DNA from: Sabellastarte sp. h YS-2021
Taxonomy: Eukaryota > Annelida > Polychaeta > Sabellida > Sabellidae
DNA: 64,000 nt
Assembly: GCA_964017235.1 (NCBI GenBank)
Contig: OZ024933.1
Span: 64,152,255-64,216,254 of the forward strand
Direction of reading: 5' to 3'
The first letter of the stretch is position 1, and each line of letters opens with the position of its first letter. Of this stretch, positions 9,851-21,907 are shown piece after piece. The notes below the pieces were generated by a model. That model was not told the origin of the DNA. It saw only the letters and a program-made list of their open reading frames with translations, and made no database searches. Made by a program: the position numbers and the translations under genes.

Positions 9851-10815
9851 TTTGGCAATGTAGCTAAGTAGCTATTACTCAGTCAGTTATATAGCTATTA
9901 TTACTAAAACCAATCCCAAGCAAGCTATCGACCTAAGTAATGCTCATACTAGATTTGGTAAAGATATGTCAAATATTTTCCCTTAAAATGCCCGGAAACA
10001 AAAGAAGTACACAAAAGTAGCTAAGTAGCTATTACTTAGTTAGCTATAGACCTATCTTCACCAAAATATGGGGTGGACCTAATTCTCTGCATTCTATGCA
10101 ATGAGCTACTGATGCAATTCCACTATGTTATAGCTAACTGATAAGTACATGAATAACATATATAAACAAAAAACTGTAAATGCAATAGTTTTCAAGTTAC
10201 AACTGATTTACTCAACAGTAAGAGCCTCAAAGTAGCTATCCCTCAGCTATGCTACTAGCTACAGGTCTGCAACTTTACTATGTTATACTTGACCCAAAAG
10301 TAGATGAATAACATATTTCAAGGAAATTCTCAAAATGCAATAGTTTTCAAGTTATAACTGATTTACTAACAGTGAAAACCTGAAAATAGCTACTGCTCAG
10401 CTGTGCAAGGAGCTACAGATCTGCAGTTTTACTAAGTTATAGCTGACCCAAAAGTAGGTGAATAACACATTTAAACAAAATACTCTAAATGCAATAGTTT
10501 TCTAGTTAAAACTGATTTACTCAACAGTGAGAACCTGAAAGTACTATTGATCAGCTATGCAATGAGTAACAAGTCTGTAGTTTTGCTATGTTATAGTTGA
10601 CGCAAAAGTAGGTGAATAATATATTTAAACAAAATACTGTAAATGTAATAGTTTTCAAGTTACAACTGATTTACTCAACAGTGATAACCTCAAAGTAGCT
10701 ATTACTCAGCTATGCAATGAGCTACAGGTCTGCAATTTTACTATGATATAGCTTACCCCAAAAGTAGGTGAACAACATATTTGAAGAAAATATCCTAAAT
10801 GCAATAGTTTCAAGT
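9851..10815. repeat. 155 bp tandem array, second locus
   Basis: Same family as 566-1548. The (C/G)AAA(G/A)TA cores are near 10228, 10382, 10537 and 10691, spacing 154-155 bp, with TGCAATAGTTTTCAAGTTA and TATAGCTGACCCAAAAGTA in each unit. The first part (9851-10080) is more diverged. Confidence 0.85.
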
Positions 10816-11640
10816 CAATAAATGAGTCCACATAAACATTGTTATAAACCTCTATGTTTAATTTAATTTTACAGTATGTCTAATTATGTTAATATACTCA
10901 GAAGTCAAAGTTTATGACAAATTTTTTCACTGGTAGTATATGTCAATGCATACATATAGCCTCACTGAAATTAGATAAAAAAATAACTTAAGAGGAAGCA
11001 TTTTAAGGTAGCTGTAAGATTGTTTATAACATTTGAAGATGTATAATTGTCTTAGAAACTAAACATACTATTTTAATCTGTAAAAATATTCAGAAAACTG
11101 AGTTTAGGACTCATTATCCAGTTTTTGACATTATTCCTTTGGGGAGATTTTGACATTTTTGACATTTGGGCGTCAAAAACCTGTTTTTGATATGACGATT
11201 TAAACAGGTTTAAACCATAGGTTTTAACCAGGTCTGTCAAAAAACCTGCCAACCCTGGGCTATAGAGATAGACTCCCAATTTACTCACCATGTTGTAGCT
11301 ATAGAAAAAGTAGCTGAATAACCTATTTTAACAAAATGCTCTAAATGCAGTAATTTTCAAGTTATAAGTGATTTAGTGCATGATTTCATGAATTTTAATG
11401 CATTAAAAATTAGTTTAAAAATTCATAAAAAAATAATTAAGAAAGATCCAAGTCTGATACTCACATGAGAGAAATCCCTGCAATAGTCAATGAGAAAATT
11501 GTGATAAAGTGTTGAAATTTTCACACTTAGGGTGGGGAGTACCTCACTTATAATGGCTCTAGCAAACAGACAAACAAACAGATCTGCATGCCTTGAACAA
11601 ATTTTAATCCTAGATAGATAAGCTATCTTTTTAAAAAAAC
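10816..11640. other. Mostly unique DNA with one stray 155 bp unit
   Basis: 11262-11380 contains a diverged 155-bp-family unit (TTGTAGCTATAGAAAAAGTAGCTGAATAAC... GTAATTTTCAAGTTATAAG). The rest, including 11390-11630, shows no exon or complete element. Confidence 0.5.
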
Positions 11641-11820
11641 AGCATGTCTCTGGGCCTTGTAGTTTTGGAGGAGAAGTCGTTCACGCAGACGTGGATGCAG
11701 ATGCCTAATATCAGCTGACTGACAAGTCAGCTGACATAAAAACAGCATGTCTCTGGGCCTTGTAGTTTTGGAGGAGAAGTTGTTCACGCGGACGGGTACG
11801 CCCACGCCGCAGAGTGATGA
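11641..11820. repeat. Direct duplication around the TCAGCTGAC palindrome
   Basis: ACAGCATGTCTCTGGGCCTTG and the following TAGTTTTGGAGGAGAAGT occur at 11640-11678 and again at 11743-11781. Between them is CAGCTGACTGACAAGTCAGCTGACATAA, the same terminal sequence that closes the 155-bp element at 1526-1550. This looks like the joined ends of such elements or a small tandem duplication. Confidence 0.6.
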
Positions 11821-12077
11821 CATAAATATACTGATTGAAGATATAAATCAGTCGAGGGAACATGTACCCAATTATCCAGTTTATGATCCCATACACTTCC
11901 ATGCACCCCATACACTCTTTTGTGCCACCCAAATTTCAGACCATTAAGATACCATGGTGAAAGGGCTGGAAGCACTCAGGCTTCTCCTTTGTTCTTCCGT
12001 GCATAGATGCAAGCTATCTCATGCTATATCGCAACATAAAAACAACGAAACATTTCCCATTCTTATCGTCAAAAATT

Positions 12078-12329
12078 GTATAGTGGATGATCATAATGTC
12101 GATCACTTAATGGAGACTTAAAGAAGATCAATTGTGAAATGTGAAATCTCGAGCACAACCTTTATTATATTATAATACAGAAACTTCTGTATCATATGAT
12201 AAAGGTTGTGCTGGTGATTTATCATATTACTGTCCATCAGAATAAGGTCGCAAGAGACTGTAGGTAAGTTGTCAAGGCCAACTGATCAACTTAATGAGCA
12301 TGTGTCGACATTACGATCATCTACTATAC
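12078..12329. mobile_element. Short inverted-repeat element (MITE)
   Basis: GTATAGTGGATGATCATAAT (12078) is matched in reverse at the right by ATTACGATCATCTACTATAC (ends 12329). An inner palindrome joins CACAACCTTTATTATAT and TATGATAAAGGTTGTG. The element is about 252 bp and non-coding. The TA at each border suggests a mariner-type target, but I cannot separate target from repeat end. Confidence 0.65.
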
Positions 12330-12753
12330 TTTTCCAGGAATTCTGTTAAACCTATATCGGACCCACATACAATTAGAGATTTGCTTCAAATACACAATTA
12401 AATACCTAAAAATGTATTCACCCAAGTATTTTCACAACTACATTGTTATACTCTGCTTCAACAAGCAAACATAACTGATTCCAAATAAATGGCATTTACC
12501 CATTTTCAACAATTTTTGGAAGATTTTTCCAAAATATTGAAAATGTTCCTTCACTGTAAAAGTTGTCTGAAATGGCTTACTGTATGTATATATATCATAA
12601 TCTCCGTATCCTCATCAAAATCAACTGATTTAAACAGCATAAAGTCAAAGGGCAAGTCAAATTGAACCATATATCTAGTTTAATTCAATAGGAAAATCTG
12701 GGGTCGTACCACAGCTCCACATCAAGTAGAGTCGAGGTACAGTATGGTCGTCT

Positions 12754-13101
12754 GTGGTGTTTTCGTGTCATTGCAGTTTTCATGCATGTTATTTTCTGAA
12801 GGGTTGCAAATAAATTATACTGCAATATTCTAAGTTTTTGCTTGGATTAACCTTTCTTTTTAAAAGCAATTGATGTTTTAGTGAAAATGTAATTGAAAAT
12901 CGATTTTATTGAGGACTGGAGATGCATAGAATTAACTGAGAAAATAATATTTTTGTTGCTGTCCCATGACAAAATGGCCTTGGGATATATATCAACATAT
13001 TTAAATTTTAAAGTTGTATTTTGATGACACATATTTTAAATATTTTCAATACAAAGCCCATGCACACTGGTTCATTAGCATATGACACGAAAACTCAACA
13101 C
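12754..13101. mobile_element. Short inverted-repeat element (MITE)
   Basis: GTGGTGTTTTCGTGTCAT (12754-12771) faces ATGACACGAAAACTCAACAC (13082-13101), an inverted repeat with a few differences. The interior of about 310 bp is AT-rich and non-coding. Confidence 0.55.
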
Positions 13102-13180
13102 TAACTTTTTTATTGTCTTTTGTATATTCTTTTATGGGGTGAAAATAGGAATTAAAATATTGAGAAACTTTTCTATTCTG

Positions 13181-13382
13181 TACTGCTCAGCTACCCAAGT
13201 TCATCGCCTACCCATGTTTGTCACCTGCCTTAAAAACTGAAAAGGACAAGCAATATTGATACTGAAACAAGCAGAACAAGTACTTATAATGCTGATGTAT
13301 TACTCCACCAAGAAAGCCAATTTCTAATAGGTTTAAATATTGTCCAAAAATGTAGGTGACGAACTTGGGTAGCTGAGCAGTA
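13181..13382. mobile_element. 202 bp TA-flanked MITE
   Basis: The ends are near-perfect inverted repeats: TACTGCTCAGCTACCCAAGT then TCATCGCC at 13181, and GGTGACGA then ACTTGGGTAGCTGAGCAGTA ending at 13382. CTG...CAG ends with TA outside suggest a Tc1/mariner-type MITE. Confidence 0.75.
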
Positions 13383-13415
13383 GGATTCAAATATTTAAAA
13401 ATATGCATTAATTAA

Positions 13416-14002
13416 ACGGCAAGGTTATGTCCCGGGACGTCCCGATATGTAACATAATGGCTGTATGTCGGGAAGTGCTAAATTGTGAGAACCGGGAAGT
13501 GCTTCATCTAGGGATTTCCCAGGTTTTTCTAACAATATTTTATAAAATGGAAGCTTCAATGAAGATCAAATACCTTAAACTTGAGAACTCGCAGCAGTAG
13601 CACCAACTCACTAATATTCATGAGAAGATATGAGGTCACAGATTTCCCTAGGGTTTTCTTTTATAAAACGGAAGCTCAAAGATCAGATACTTTAAACTTG
13701 AGAACTCGCGGCAGTAGCACCAACTCATTAATATTCATGAGAAGATATGAGGTCACAGATTTCCCTAGGGGTTTTCTTTTATGAAACGGAAGCTCAAAGA
13801 TCAGATACTTTAAACTTGAGAACTCACGGCAGTAGCACCAACTCATTAATATTCATGAGAAGATATAGGGTCACAGATTTCCCAGGTTTTCTAACAATAT
13901 AGAAAACATACAATAAATTTTAAAAAATCAACCAATGAAATTATTTCCCGACATTTAGCCAGTAAGTTACATATCGGGATGTCCCGTGATTTAACCACTG
14001 CG
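13416..14002. mobile_element. hAT-type element with 8 bp duplication and three 118 bp internal repeats
   Basis: TTAATTAA occurs at 13408-13415 and 14003-14010, an 8 bp duplication as expected for hAT. The inverted ends match in GGTTA.....CGGGAC and CCCGATATGTAAC (left 13427-13452; right reversed 13965-13995). Inside are three tandem units of 117-118 bp (GCAGTAGCACCAACTCA at 13594, 13711, 13829). No transposase is present. TTAATTAA is palindromic and AT-rich, so chance is not excluded. Confidence 0.7.
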
Positions 14003-14086
14003 TTAATTAAATACAATTCACATTGACAGTTTATTGGTAAAAAATGTTTACAACCAGCAGATATTTTAATTAGCATGAAAACTAGT

Positions 14087-14446
14087 GCTGGGACGAGTTG
14101 ACTGAAACTCGGGTTGTAACTCGATGGGCGATAATAAGGGGTGATATCGATCTGCGCAAGTGAAACTCGAGTTTTCGAAAACGTCAATATTTTCACCATC
14201 TAAGGCTGACACTTCACCAAAACAACAGACATATCCAAAATTTTCAAAAATATATTGCATTTTTACTTTATTCTAGCTTAAATAAGTAAAGATTTAACTT
14301 AAATTATATCAGGAAAGCCATTTCCAGGTCAAAGTTTCAGCTCATGTACGGTTTTGTAAAATATTTTCAATATTATTGGTTAACGAACGAAATACTTTAT
14401 CCGAAAATTACTCGAGTTTAACTCGAGTTCAACTCGCTTCTAACAG
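14087..14446. mobile_element. CTCGAG-rich hAT-like MITE
   Basis: The left end is TAGTGCTGGGACGAGTTGAC with AACTCGGGTTGTAACTCG. The right end is ACTCGAGTTTAACTCGAGTT then CAACTCGCTTCTAACAG. The ends are inverted relatives but diverged. The design (TAGxGCTG end plus repeated ACTCGAGT) matches the two hAT MITEs in the Musashi intron. It carries GATGGGCGATAATAAGGG at 14123. Confidence 0.5.
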
Positions 14447-14499
14447 TTGATGCTCAATCTGCCATTTTAGCTGGCGATCCCACCACTAATGAAAACCCC

Positions 14500-14573
14500 A
14501 TGGATTAGACGTGGTTACCTTGACTCTACTAACTACATGCAAGTAGAGCCGAGGTAACCACATCTACCCATGG
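14500..14573. repeat. Foldback hairpin
   Basis: CCATGGATTAGACGTGGTTA then CCTTGACTCTACT pairs with AGTAGAGCCGAGGTAACCAC then ATCTACCCATGG around an 11 base loop. The stem is about 32 bp with a few mismatches. A second inverted pair surrounds about 14590-14845 (TTGTCACAATTCCGTGCATG against CATGAACAGAATTGTGAC). Confidence 0.65.
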
Positions 14574-15194
14574 ATCATCACAACCACGACTACTCAGTAC
14601 ACAGGTTGTCACAATTCCGTGCATGTCATAATACTGTGTTTTTGTTTAGAAATCTATCCAGCAATACACAGGCTTTTAGTTTGTGATATTTTATTGAATT
14701 TTCATTTAATTTATCGTTATTTATGCTCCAGTTCTTTATTTTCTGTCCTATGAATGTTTAGATTTCACAGTTAGTTTGCTCAATATTGACGCACGGAATT
14801 ATGACATGAACAGAATTGTGACGGGTTGTAGTAGTACTGTACTCAGTAAATCAAACCTCACACCCTATCAGTAAATCCTTGCTAACAACAAGTAAACACA
14901 ATGACAACTAAAACGACAATATTGACATAATCAAAGATATTAAAGCATGAAGTATTATACCAATGTCATAGACCCTACTTTGTTATCCTTCACAAAATAC
15001 CAAGAACAAAGTACAGCGGGTGTGAAAAAAAAATGTCAGTGGCTACATACACGATTAGGTATAAAGGCGTTCATGGGATTTTTGTGGTTGTACAGATTAT
15101 AACAATTAATCATGACAATGTTGCAAATCAATTTACTTTAAGCTGTTCAAATAATAGTAATAATCTATCACTAATTGGATTTTACTAAAACATA

Positions 15195-15290
15195 CTGTTT
15201 TGGTTTTGTTGGGCCTTAGAGTCCCCTTTGAATAGGGGAGATTAAGCACTATAAAAGTCCAATTAGAATTATAATTACTAAATTCCTTGG
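15195..15290 (+). mobile_element. 3' end fragment of the CR1-type LINE family
   Basis: GGCCTTAGAGTCCCCTTTGA..., GATTAAGCACTATAAAAGTC and CAATTAGAATTATAATTA match the 3' end of the LINE at 25006-25066 (GTCTTAGAGTCTGTCAATAG, GATTAAGTGCTATAAAAGTA, TTAGAATTAGAATTAGG). Severe 5' truncation is usual for LINE copies. Confidence 0.7.
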
Positions 15291-15457
15291 AGAATCAATT
15301 GACAAAAATTATCTAGAATAAACATATAGATCATATAAGAAGTAATTTGTACAAAAATATGTGTATAATAAGTAGAGTAAAAAGAAATTTAACAAAACGG
15401 TATTGGAAACATAATATTTTCAGGATACATATGTCAAATTAAATAGTTTTTATACAC

Positions 15458-16074
15458 ATCCCAGATAGCATTCCGCCGTCGGACCGACGTTGGCCCAACG
15501 TCGGCACATCCGTCGGTCTGACGTTGGCTGCCGACGTTGGGCCAACGGCTTTTTGACCGTCGGGCCAACGTTGGCCCAACGTCGGCAAGCCACCGGTAAA
15601 AATTATATTCTATGTATAGCATCAGCCAATCAGATGATGTTCATTGATAACTTTTGTAGTGTGAATTTTTAATGAGAATATTATTTTTATGTCTAAATTT
15701 ATTAAATGGTTAGTTAAAATTTTTGGGCTCACTGAAATATGATTTTTAGGCATACCATAATAAATATTTTTTTCTAAGTTTCCCCAAATCCCCTATTATT
15801 GCTCGCCGCCATCTTGAATAAAAATCCGCCGTTGGCCCAACGTTGGCCCAACGTTGGCAAAATATAGACATCTAACCTGAGTGCTGGTTGGCAAGCCAAC
15901 GTCGGCCCAACGTTGGCCCAATGTCGGCCCAACGTCGGCAAAATATAGAGACATCCAACCAGAGTGTTGGCTGGCAAGCCAACGTCGGCCCAACGTCGGC
16001 CCAACGTCGGCAAAATCTGCCGACCATGCGACCAATAGCCAACGTCGGTCCGACGGCGGAATGCTATCTGGGAT
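15458..16074. mobile_element. MITE with GGCCCAACGTC minisatellite
   Basis: The left end ATCCCAGATAGCATTCCGCC then GTCGGACCGACGTTGGC is repeated exactly inverted at the right (ending 16074). Both halves contain short direct repeats of GGCCCAACGT(C/T), 11 bp, each half self-complementary around CCAACGTTGG. The central 15600-15830 segment resembles part of the long-TIR element (35420-35566), including CTATTATTGCTCGCCGCCATCTT. No coding capacity; the open frames on both strands follow the minisatellite. Confidence 0.85.
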
Positions 16075-18300
16075 ACTATGTACTTTACAATAAATGTTAT
16101 CAAATATCAAAGTTCTGGATAATAGTTTTGGACATGTTTATATGTAATTATTACATATTTGTAGACTCATATTCATATTATGTGTATATTAATTCTTGTT
16201 TTTGGAAATAAAATATTTATTCATGCAGAATTATAGTATGCATGGTAGTTTAGAACCACCCAGGTTTCACTGGAAGTCAAACTGGGCGTCTTAACTTGGA
16301 ATACAACTCAACTGGGTGCAAACAAGAGTGTTTTATTGGCAATTGGATGTCATCAACACATGCATTCTATCATTCTAACAGCTAAAGCTATGACAGACAT
16401 GATTTTTTGGTACTGGTGGGAATGGTTACTCCAACCTCGATAGAAAAGATGGTTAATGGCTTCGGTTGAGAGAAAACTTCATCATCGAGTACCCATATTT
16501 ATTTGGCATTATGACATCCCAGTCCATAGAAATAGAGTTACATAATGTAGCAGGTAAAAGCATTGCTTGAATGTAATTTCAGAATTACAACTTTTTTTAG
16601 TCTGTGAAATGAATTATATTGGTTTAAAAATTTAAAATACTGTGCTAATTAGTTGTAGTTACATTTCTGTGCAGTGAACGTATCATAATATAGAACTTAT
16701 ACAACATTTTTCACCATTCAGAAATGGTCACTTAATTCATATATTGATAATTTTCAAAGAGTTCCTATCTTTGGCACTGCATAAACAACCAGAATAAAAG
16801 ACAAATTGAATAAAGTAGAAAACATTTATGGGCAAGGAAGCTGTATTATTTTACTTTCAATGAACAGTTTCAGTTTCAAGCATTTTCTTTTAATCAACGG
16901 ATACTCAACATGAGTAAAGTTTACAAAGATGATTATTTGAGGACACTTTCAACCACCCGTCCCACCCCTACCTTTCAGGAATTTTAGTATAAAAATGGTG
17001 CCAAGTTGGGGCACTGATTTCAAGCAGAAATTATATCATCACCCCTTAAAACACTATAAAAGGTTAATTAATTTGATCTTTAGCACTTAAAATCTGTCTA
17101 TATCTTGCTCTTGTATCAGTGAAAATATTAATCAATAGAGTCCACATTTTACCACATTTTAGAACTTCACAATTTAAAAACAAAACTTGTTTGGCTTGCC
17201 TATATCACAGCATAATGAAAACATTATGATAACAGTGTGATCCAATAAAAAAATATTACAGAATCGTACAAATATCATGCCCAATTGTGTTCCTTTAGTT
17301 TCATCTCAGATGATACAAAATTAAAGATAGCAATGGATGGAAAACCAGCTTGGGGAAACTTCTAATGGTTGATGATGAAATGCTATTGCTAATTATCCAT
17401 ATTGTCAGAACTCAATTGTAATTACACCTCAGGTTCTAGGCTTCCATCTTAACCCACATAAAATAAATGCTAATCTTACAAAAAAGGCATTATCATTAAC
17501 ATTTATTCTTTTCTATAATTAGGATATCTAAGATAAATATATATTTTAAATGTGTATATTTAAATATGCCAGATGATAAAAAGTAGATATTGTAATTATA
17601 CTACTTAAATTTTTGAATATTTTTAATTGTATGCATTGATATGACTACCAACAAAGATATAACATATCAAAATATTGACACTGAAGAAATATTATTTACT
17701 TATGTTTCTTTTGCCCTTAATCATTTGAAATGAGACAGTTTCAATAAATCTTATGCGTTGTATACTTTCTGTTGATATAAATATAAAAGCAAGTTTTTTT
17801 AAAGATGCTGACTAGTAAATTTACTTTGGTTGATACAGACTGAAGTAGCTAAAAGATTAGGAATGAACACTTCCAATCCTGGTTGAAATGTAAAATTTTA
17901 ATCCTGTGCAACAGGTAACTTGAAGGAGATTGGCTGAACACCCTTTGTAATGGCACCCTGTCAATCAGGGTTGACCAGACATGAGTATATAATTACTGTA
18001 ATCAATCGACTCTTTGCCTTACAGCAGTTGCTTAAAGGGGTTAGGCATTGAAATCTCACTTTTAATCAAATTTTGTACAAATTTAAATACACTCAAATTG
18101 ACAAAACAAGCACACCCACAACTAATTTTCCTGATAACACACATCCCTGGCCAGCATATACGCATTTTATTACACCTCTCCCTAAATTTGCTTAGCAGTT
18201 GTTACATGACTGTACTTTGCCGTAAGATATTTGGAACTGTTATAGCATTAACAATCTTAACAATATAACATTTTTTTGCTATTCAGCTCTCTAATTTATA
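16075..18300. other. 2.2 kb without recognisable gene or element
   Basis: AT-rich sequence with only short frames, no transposon ends and no exon I can defend on either strand. It may be intergenic host DNA between repeat clusters. Confidence 0.4.
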
Positions 18301-18309
18301 ACAAAAAGT

Positions 18310-18610
18310 TGGCATCTATCTCAGTTTTAAGTGTACTGTATAAATTTGTATCTGGGACAATAGCTAACCATACTAAAACTGTTTATATCAACTAATCTCC
18401 CATACCAAGACTGGCTTTATCAAAGGTAAATACATGGGTAAATTCAAAAGATTGATATATGACATTATAGAATACCTAGAAAATAAACAAGAGCCTGGGT
18501 TTTTAATGATAATAAACTCATTGAAAATGATTTTGATTGTATTTCCTGGAAATTTATGTATAAGGTTTTGAAACTCTTAGGGAGGACCTCGATGGCCTTA
18601 AGTAATTAAA
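18310..18610 (+). pseudogene. Decayed Tx1/L1-type reverse transcriptase fragment
   Basis: Reading across several frames gives SISVLSVLYKFVSGTIA, then TGFIKGKYMGKFKRLIYDII, then PGFLMIIN, then FDCISWKFMYKVLKLLG. These align in order to the RT segment that reads ISLLTVVYKMASAVIAERLK / SGFISGRSISD / PGLLMQIDFQKAFDPVSWDF in the LINE at 36545. The conserved aspartate of (I/L)DF(E/Q)KAFD is lost in a frameshift. No 3' end or target duplication is seen. Confidence 0.7.
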
Positions 18611-19069
18611 ATTTTCAATTTTATTGCACTACAATAGCTTACCATGTGGAACTGAATGCTGAATCTAACCACTTGGTGGAGGGATTACAGCTGAGGCTGG
18701 AGGTATTTGTCAGTTTTCTTGGATATTGAATTAATTAGATTAAAATGAATGTTTTAGAAAAGCCAGTCTGAGTCCCGCTTACAGAGCCCTGGTTCTGGGA
18801 ACTGGGCCTGTAAGAAGCCAAAAACCAGAATACTTGAATGAACTGATGCTGTCTGGATGTCTAGCTTGACAGAGGAAGTGCAGCCATGCTCACTTAAACG
18901 AAGTATAGCCCCAAGGGTTCACCATGAATGAAAAAAAGCCTTGGACTTGAAAATCTTATGAAATTGCCACCCTTATGATGAGATAATGAATAATTACTTA
19001 ATATATTATACATGTTAAATAATGTAACTGAAATAAAAGATAAAAGGCCTTACCAACATCCTGAGGAGG

Positions 19070-20250
19070 TAGTTGTATACCTAGACCCAGGGATTTAGAC
19101 TCCTGAAGACTTGGCTGCAGCAGATGTGCCCAACTTCTTTTCCTTATGTGGGTGACTAGTCTGAGGGGAAGGGTTTAGGACATGCTGAGCTGTTACTACT
19201 GGACCCAGATACATATAGTTGTCGTTATCTGACCAAGTATGGTCTTTTAGGTAAAAATTTGTAAATGTGTTGTGAGCTTTCCAATGACAAGCTTACATGA
19301 TTTGGTCTACTAAAACCCAACCGTAAAAGGCCTTAGAGGCAGCAAAGGCTCTAATGTCATGCGCTTTAACTTGGACCAAGTCCAAGAACTGTTGGTCTGC
19401 TTGTTTGTAGCTATAGTTTATAGGATAGTTTGTTTAAGCCAAGAAGAGAGAGTAGCGGGTCTGATGTCTGAGATATGTCCTATCTTGAAGGAAATAAAGA
19501 GTAGGGATTGAGGCCCTCTCAGGTCTTTGGTTCGATCCAAAAAGTACCTCAAGGCCCGTACTGGAGACAGGATCCTGTCTTCTTTGAACTGTCTATCCAC
19601 GATGGTAGTCAAAGCAGGGATAGTCAACGGAGACACTCTTTGAGAACCTCTTGCTAGTTGGTTTTTGGCTATAAAATCTGAAGAGCAGAACAAAGCTAGC
19701 TTTTCCCATTGGCCTCGATTAAATATACTTTGTTTGCAACCCAGGCATGAATTTCACTGTGGCTCTTGCCGGAGACCAAAGCTAGCAACAAAGCAGTTTT
19801 GAGTGTAAGATGTTTGAGGTTTGTGTCTTTCAGAGGCTCAAAGGGTGCTTGTGTGATCCCTGTGAAAGCTAGAAAGTAACTTGTTGAGGTCAGAGCTTTG
19901 AGAAATATGGAGCTCCGCTGGGCCCAAGGTGTCAACAATGGCCATTCTGTAGCCATCAATGGTTAGCAGGCGCCTGTTCAGATCTTGGTACAGATACATG
20001 AAGAAGTCTGAGACTTGTTTCACAGAGGGAGTTTAGAAATCCACCAAATTTTCTCTGCACCATTTCTCAAAAAGGGCCCACTTTGACTTGTAGATGGTCC
20101 TTGTTGATGACCTTTGAGGGGCAGCAATTCTCTCTGCCACTTCCACAGAGAAGCCTTGTTCTTGGAGATATCCGCTTGTAGACACCAGGCGTGGAGGATG
20201 AGATGTTGAGGATTGCTGTGAACACATATTTGTGGGACTGTTTGAGAAGT
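19070..20250 (-). pseudogene. DIRS tyrosine recombinase (broken)
   Basis: The core-binding part shows STRTIYKSKWALFEKWCREN and VSDFFMYLYQDLNRRLLTID. The catalytic part shows LKHLTLKTALLLALVSGK then SHSEIHAW, and later QVKAHDIRAFAASKAFYGW (about 19395-19320), which holds the H-x-x-R box. A C-terminal FYLKDHTW...YLGPVVTAQ follows to about 19150. In families I know, the segment before SEIHAW reads GKRRSE; here it is GKSHSE, so the first catalytic arginine appears lost. The coding path changes frame several times. It would cut and rejoin the circular DNA intermediate in a live element. Confidence 0.8.
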
Positions 20251-20369
20251 GTTGTTGGCACTGATAACTGGACAGGGATCTCTGTTGAGAGCTGCACTAG
20301 GTCCCAAAACCAGGGCATCCCTGGCCAGCCTGGAGCTATTACCATGATGAGGCAGTTGCATTGCCTGAT

Positions 20370-21660
20370 TTTTTGGATCACTTTGTGGAGAGCTGTGGGA
20401 GGGTAAGCATAAGCAGTGAGACCCGACCAGTTTATGTTCAGAGCATCAATGTCCCAAGCATGTTGGTCTGGGACTGGGGAGACATACAATAGAACTTTGT
20501 GGTTCAGACGAGTGGCAAATAGATCAACATGAGGAGTGAACCACTTGTGACACACCAGTTTGAACACCTGCGGATGCAGTGACCATTCTGTTGATTGGAC
20601 TTGGTTTGACCTGGACAGAAGGTCGGCCATCACATTCATGCAACCTTGAATGTGCCTGGCTCTTAGAGTTATCTGGCTCCTCCTTGTTGTTTATGTAGGC
20701 TACTACTGTTAAGTTGTCTGTAGTAACCAACACTGTTTGGTTTTGGCACTGGTCCTTGAACCTTTTGAGGGCCAAGAGATATCGCTTTCAACTCTAGAAC
20801 ATTTATGTGTAGCCTTTGTTCTCTGTCTGACCACAGACCTTTTGGAGAGACTTGCTCTAAGTGAGCACCCCAACCTTCGTTTGAGGTGTCTGTAAATATT
20901 TGGATACTGTGGTCTTTGGGGTGAAGGTCTGTGCCCTTCATCACATTTGAGGGATTTCGCCGTCACACTAGGTGAGCTGAAATGATCTCTGACAAAAAAA
21001 GGAGGTTGTCCAATGGATATCTCCAGTGCTCCTTGAAGTGAAACTGGAAGGACCTCATGTGAGAGCATCCCTCCGGGACCATCTTCTCCGTTAAGGCAAG
21101 CAACCCAATTATGGACTTCAAACATTTTGCAGTCAAAACATGTTTTGAATTTAAACGTAGGATCAAATCCTGAAGATTGAGCCATCTCTCTTGAGTGGGT
21201 TTTACAAGGGCTGAATCTAGGTGGTATTCATAGCCCATGAACAAAAAAACCTGAGTATGTTTGAGTTCAGACTTAACTTGATTTATTATCCACCCTAAGC
21301 GATGTGTCAGGTCTACCAAGGTTCACTTGTGCTTCTTCCTGAGATGGAGCCCAGATAAGCCAGTCGTCCAGGCATTGGTGAAATCTGACTCCAGTTGTGA
21401 GGGCAATCAGCTTCACTTCCTTTACAATCATTGTAAAGACCTGTGGGGTCATGGCTAGACTGAAATGGAAGGAGGTAAACTGGAACACCTGTGAATTGTG
21501 GCAAAACCGTATATACTTCCTTGAATTTTTGTGGATGGGAATATTGGCGTCTTTCAGGTTTATCAGTAACACCCATTCCCCTGGAATCAGAAAGGCCCTG
21601 ATGTACTCTGGAGTTTTCATTTTGAACCTTTCAACTACTACTACTACTACTCAGCTTGTA
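20370..21660 (-). pseudogene. DIRS reverse transcriptase C-part and RNase H
   Basis: From the right: RFKMKTPEYIRAFLIPGEWV, LKDANIPIHKNSRKYIRF, FQFTSFHFSLAMTPQVFT, then HQCLDDWLIWA, the DIRS form of the RT catalytic YxDD box with LDDWL retained. RNase H follows with IQIFTDTSNEGWGAHLE, RLHINVLELKAI, VTTDNLTVVAYINN and ADLLSRS, then HPQVFKLVCHKW and PHVDLFATRLN. The chain is frameshifted between these blocks. The N-terminal RT part is separated from this by the LINE insertion and lies at 25064-25400. Confidence 0.85.
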
Positions 21661-21907
21661 GGTCCCCCTTTTAGCTTTTTGGGTGTATATGTCTGCTTAG
21701 AAGTTTTAAGTTTTTCAGCTGGCTGAGTGGGGAGTATAGGGTGCCCGTGAGTCGCCCACGGGACAAACGACTTAGGAGCTTGACTGCTTGACGCTTAGAT
21801 GACTGAGCATTAAGCAATTTTAACTGGGTAGACTCTCCACGGTCCCTTTTCTTTTACTCACAGCTTAAGGTTACTGGAGTATCACTATTCCTTATGCTCA
21901 GGGATGT

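Noticed and set aside
566..10815. CRISPR-like repeat arrays
   Set aside because: Units are 150-170 bp with no repeat-spacer alternation, in a spliced eukaryotic genome.
15774..16211. Open frames of 70-109 residues (ADVGPTLGRRWA-like)
   Set aside because: They translate the GGCCCAACGT minisatellite in several frames and both strands.
18014..18268. 84-residue plus-strand frame
   Set aside because: No similarity to the RT fragment that follows or to any family I know.
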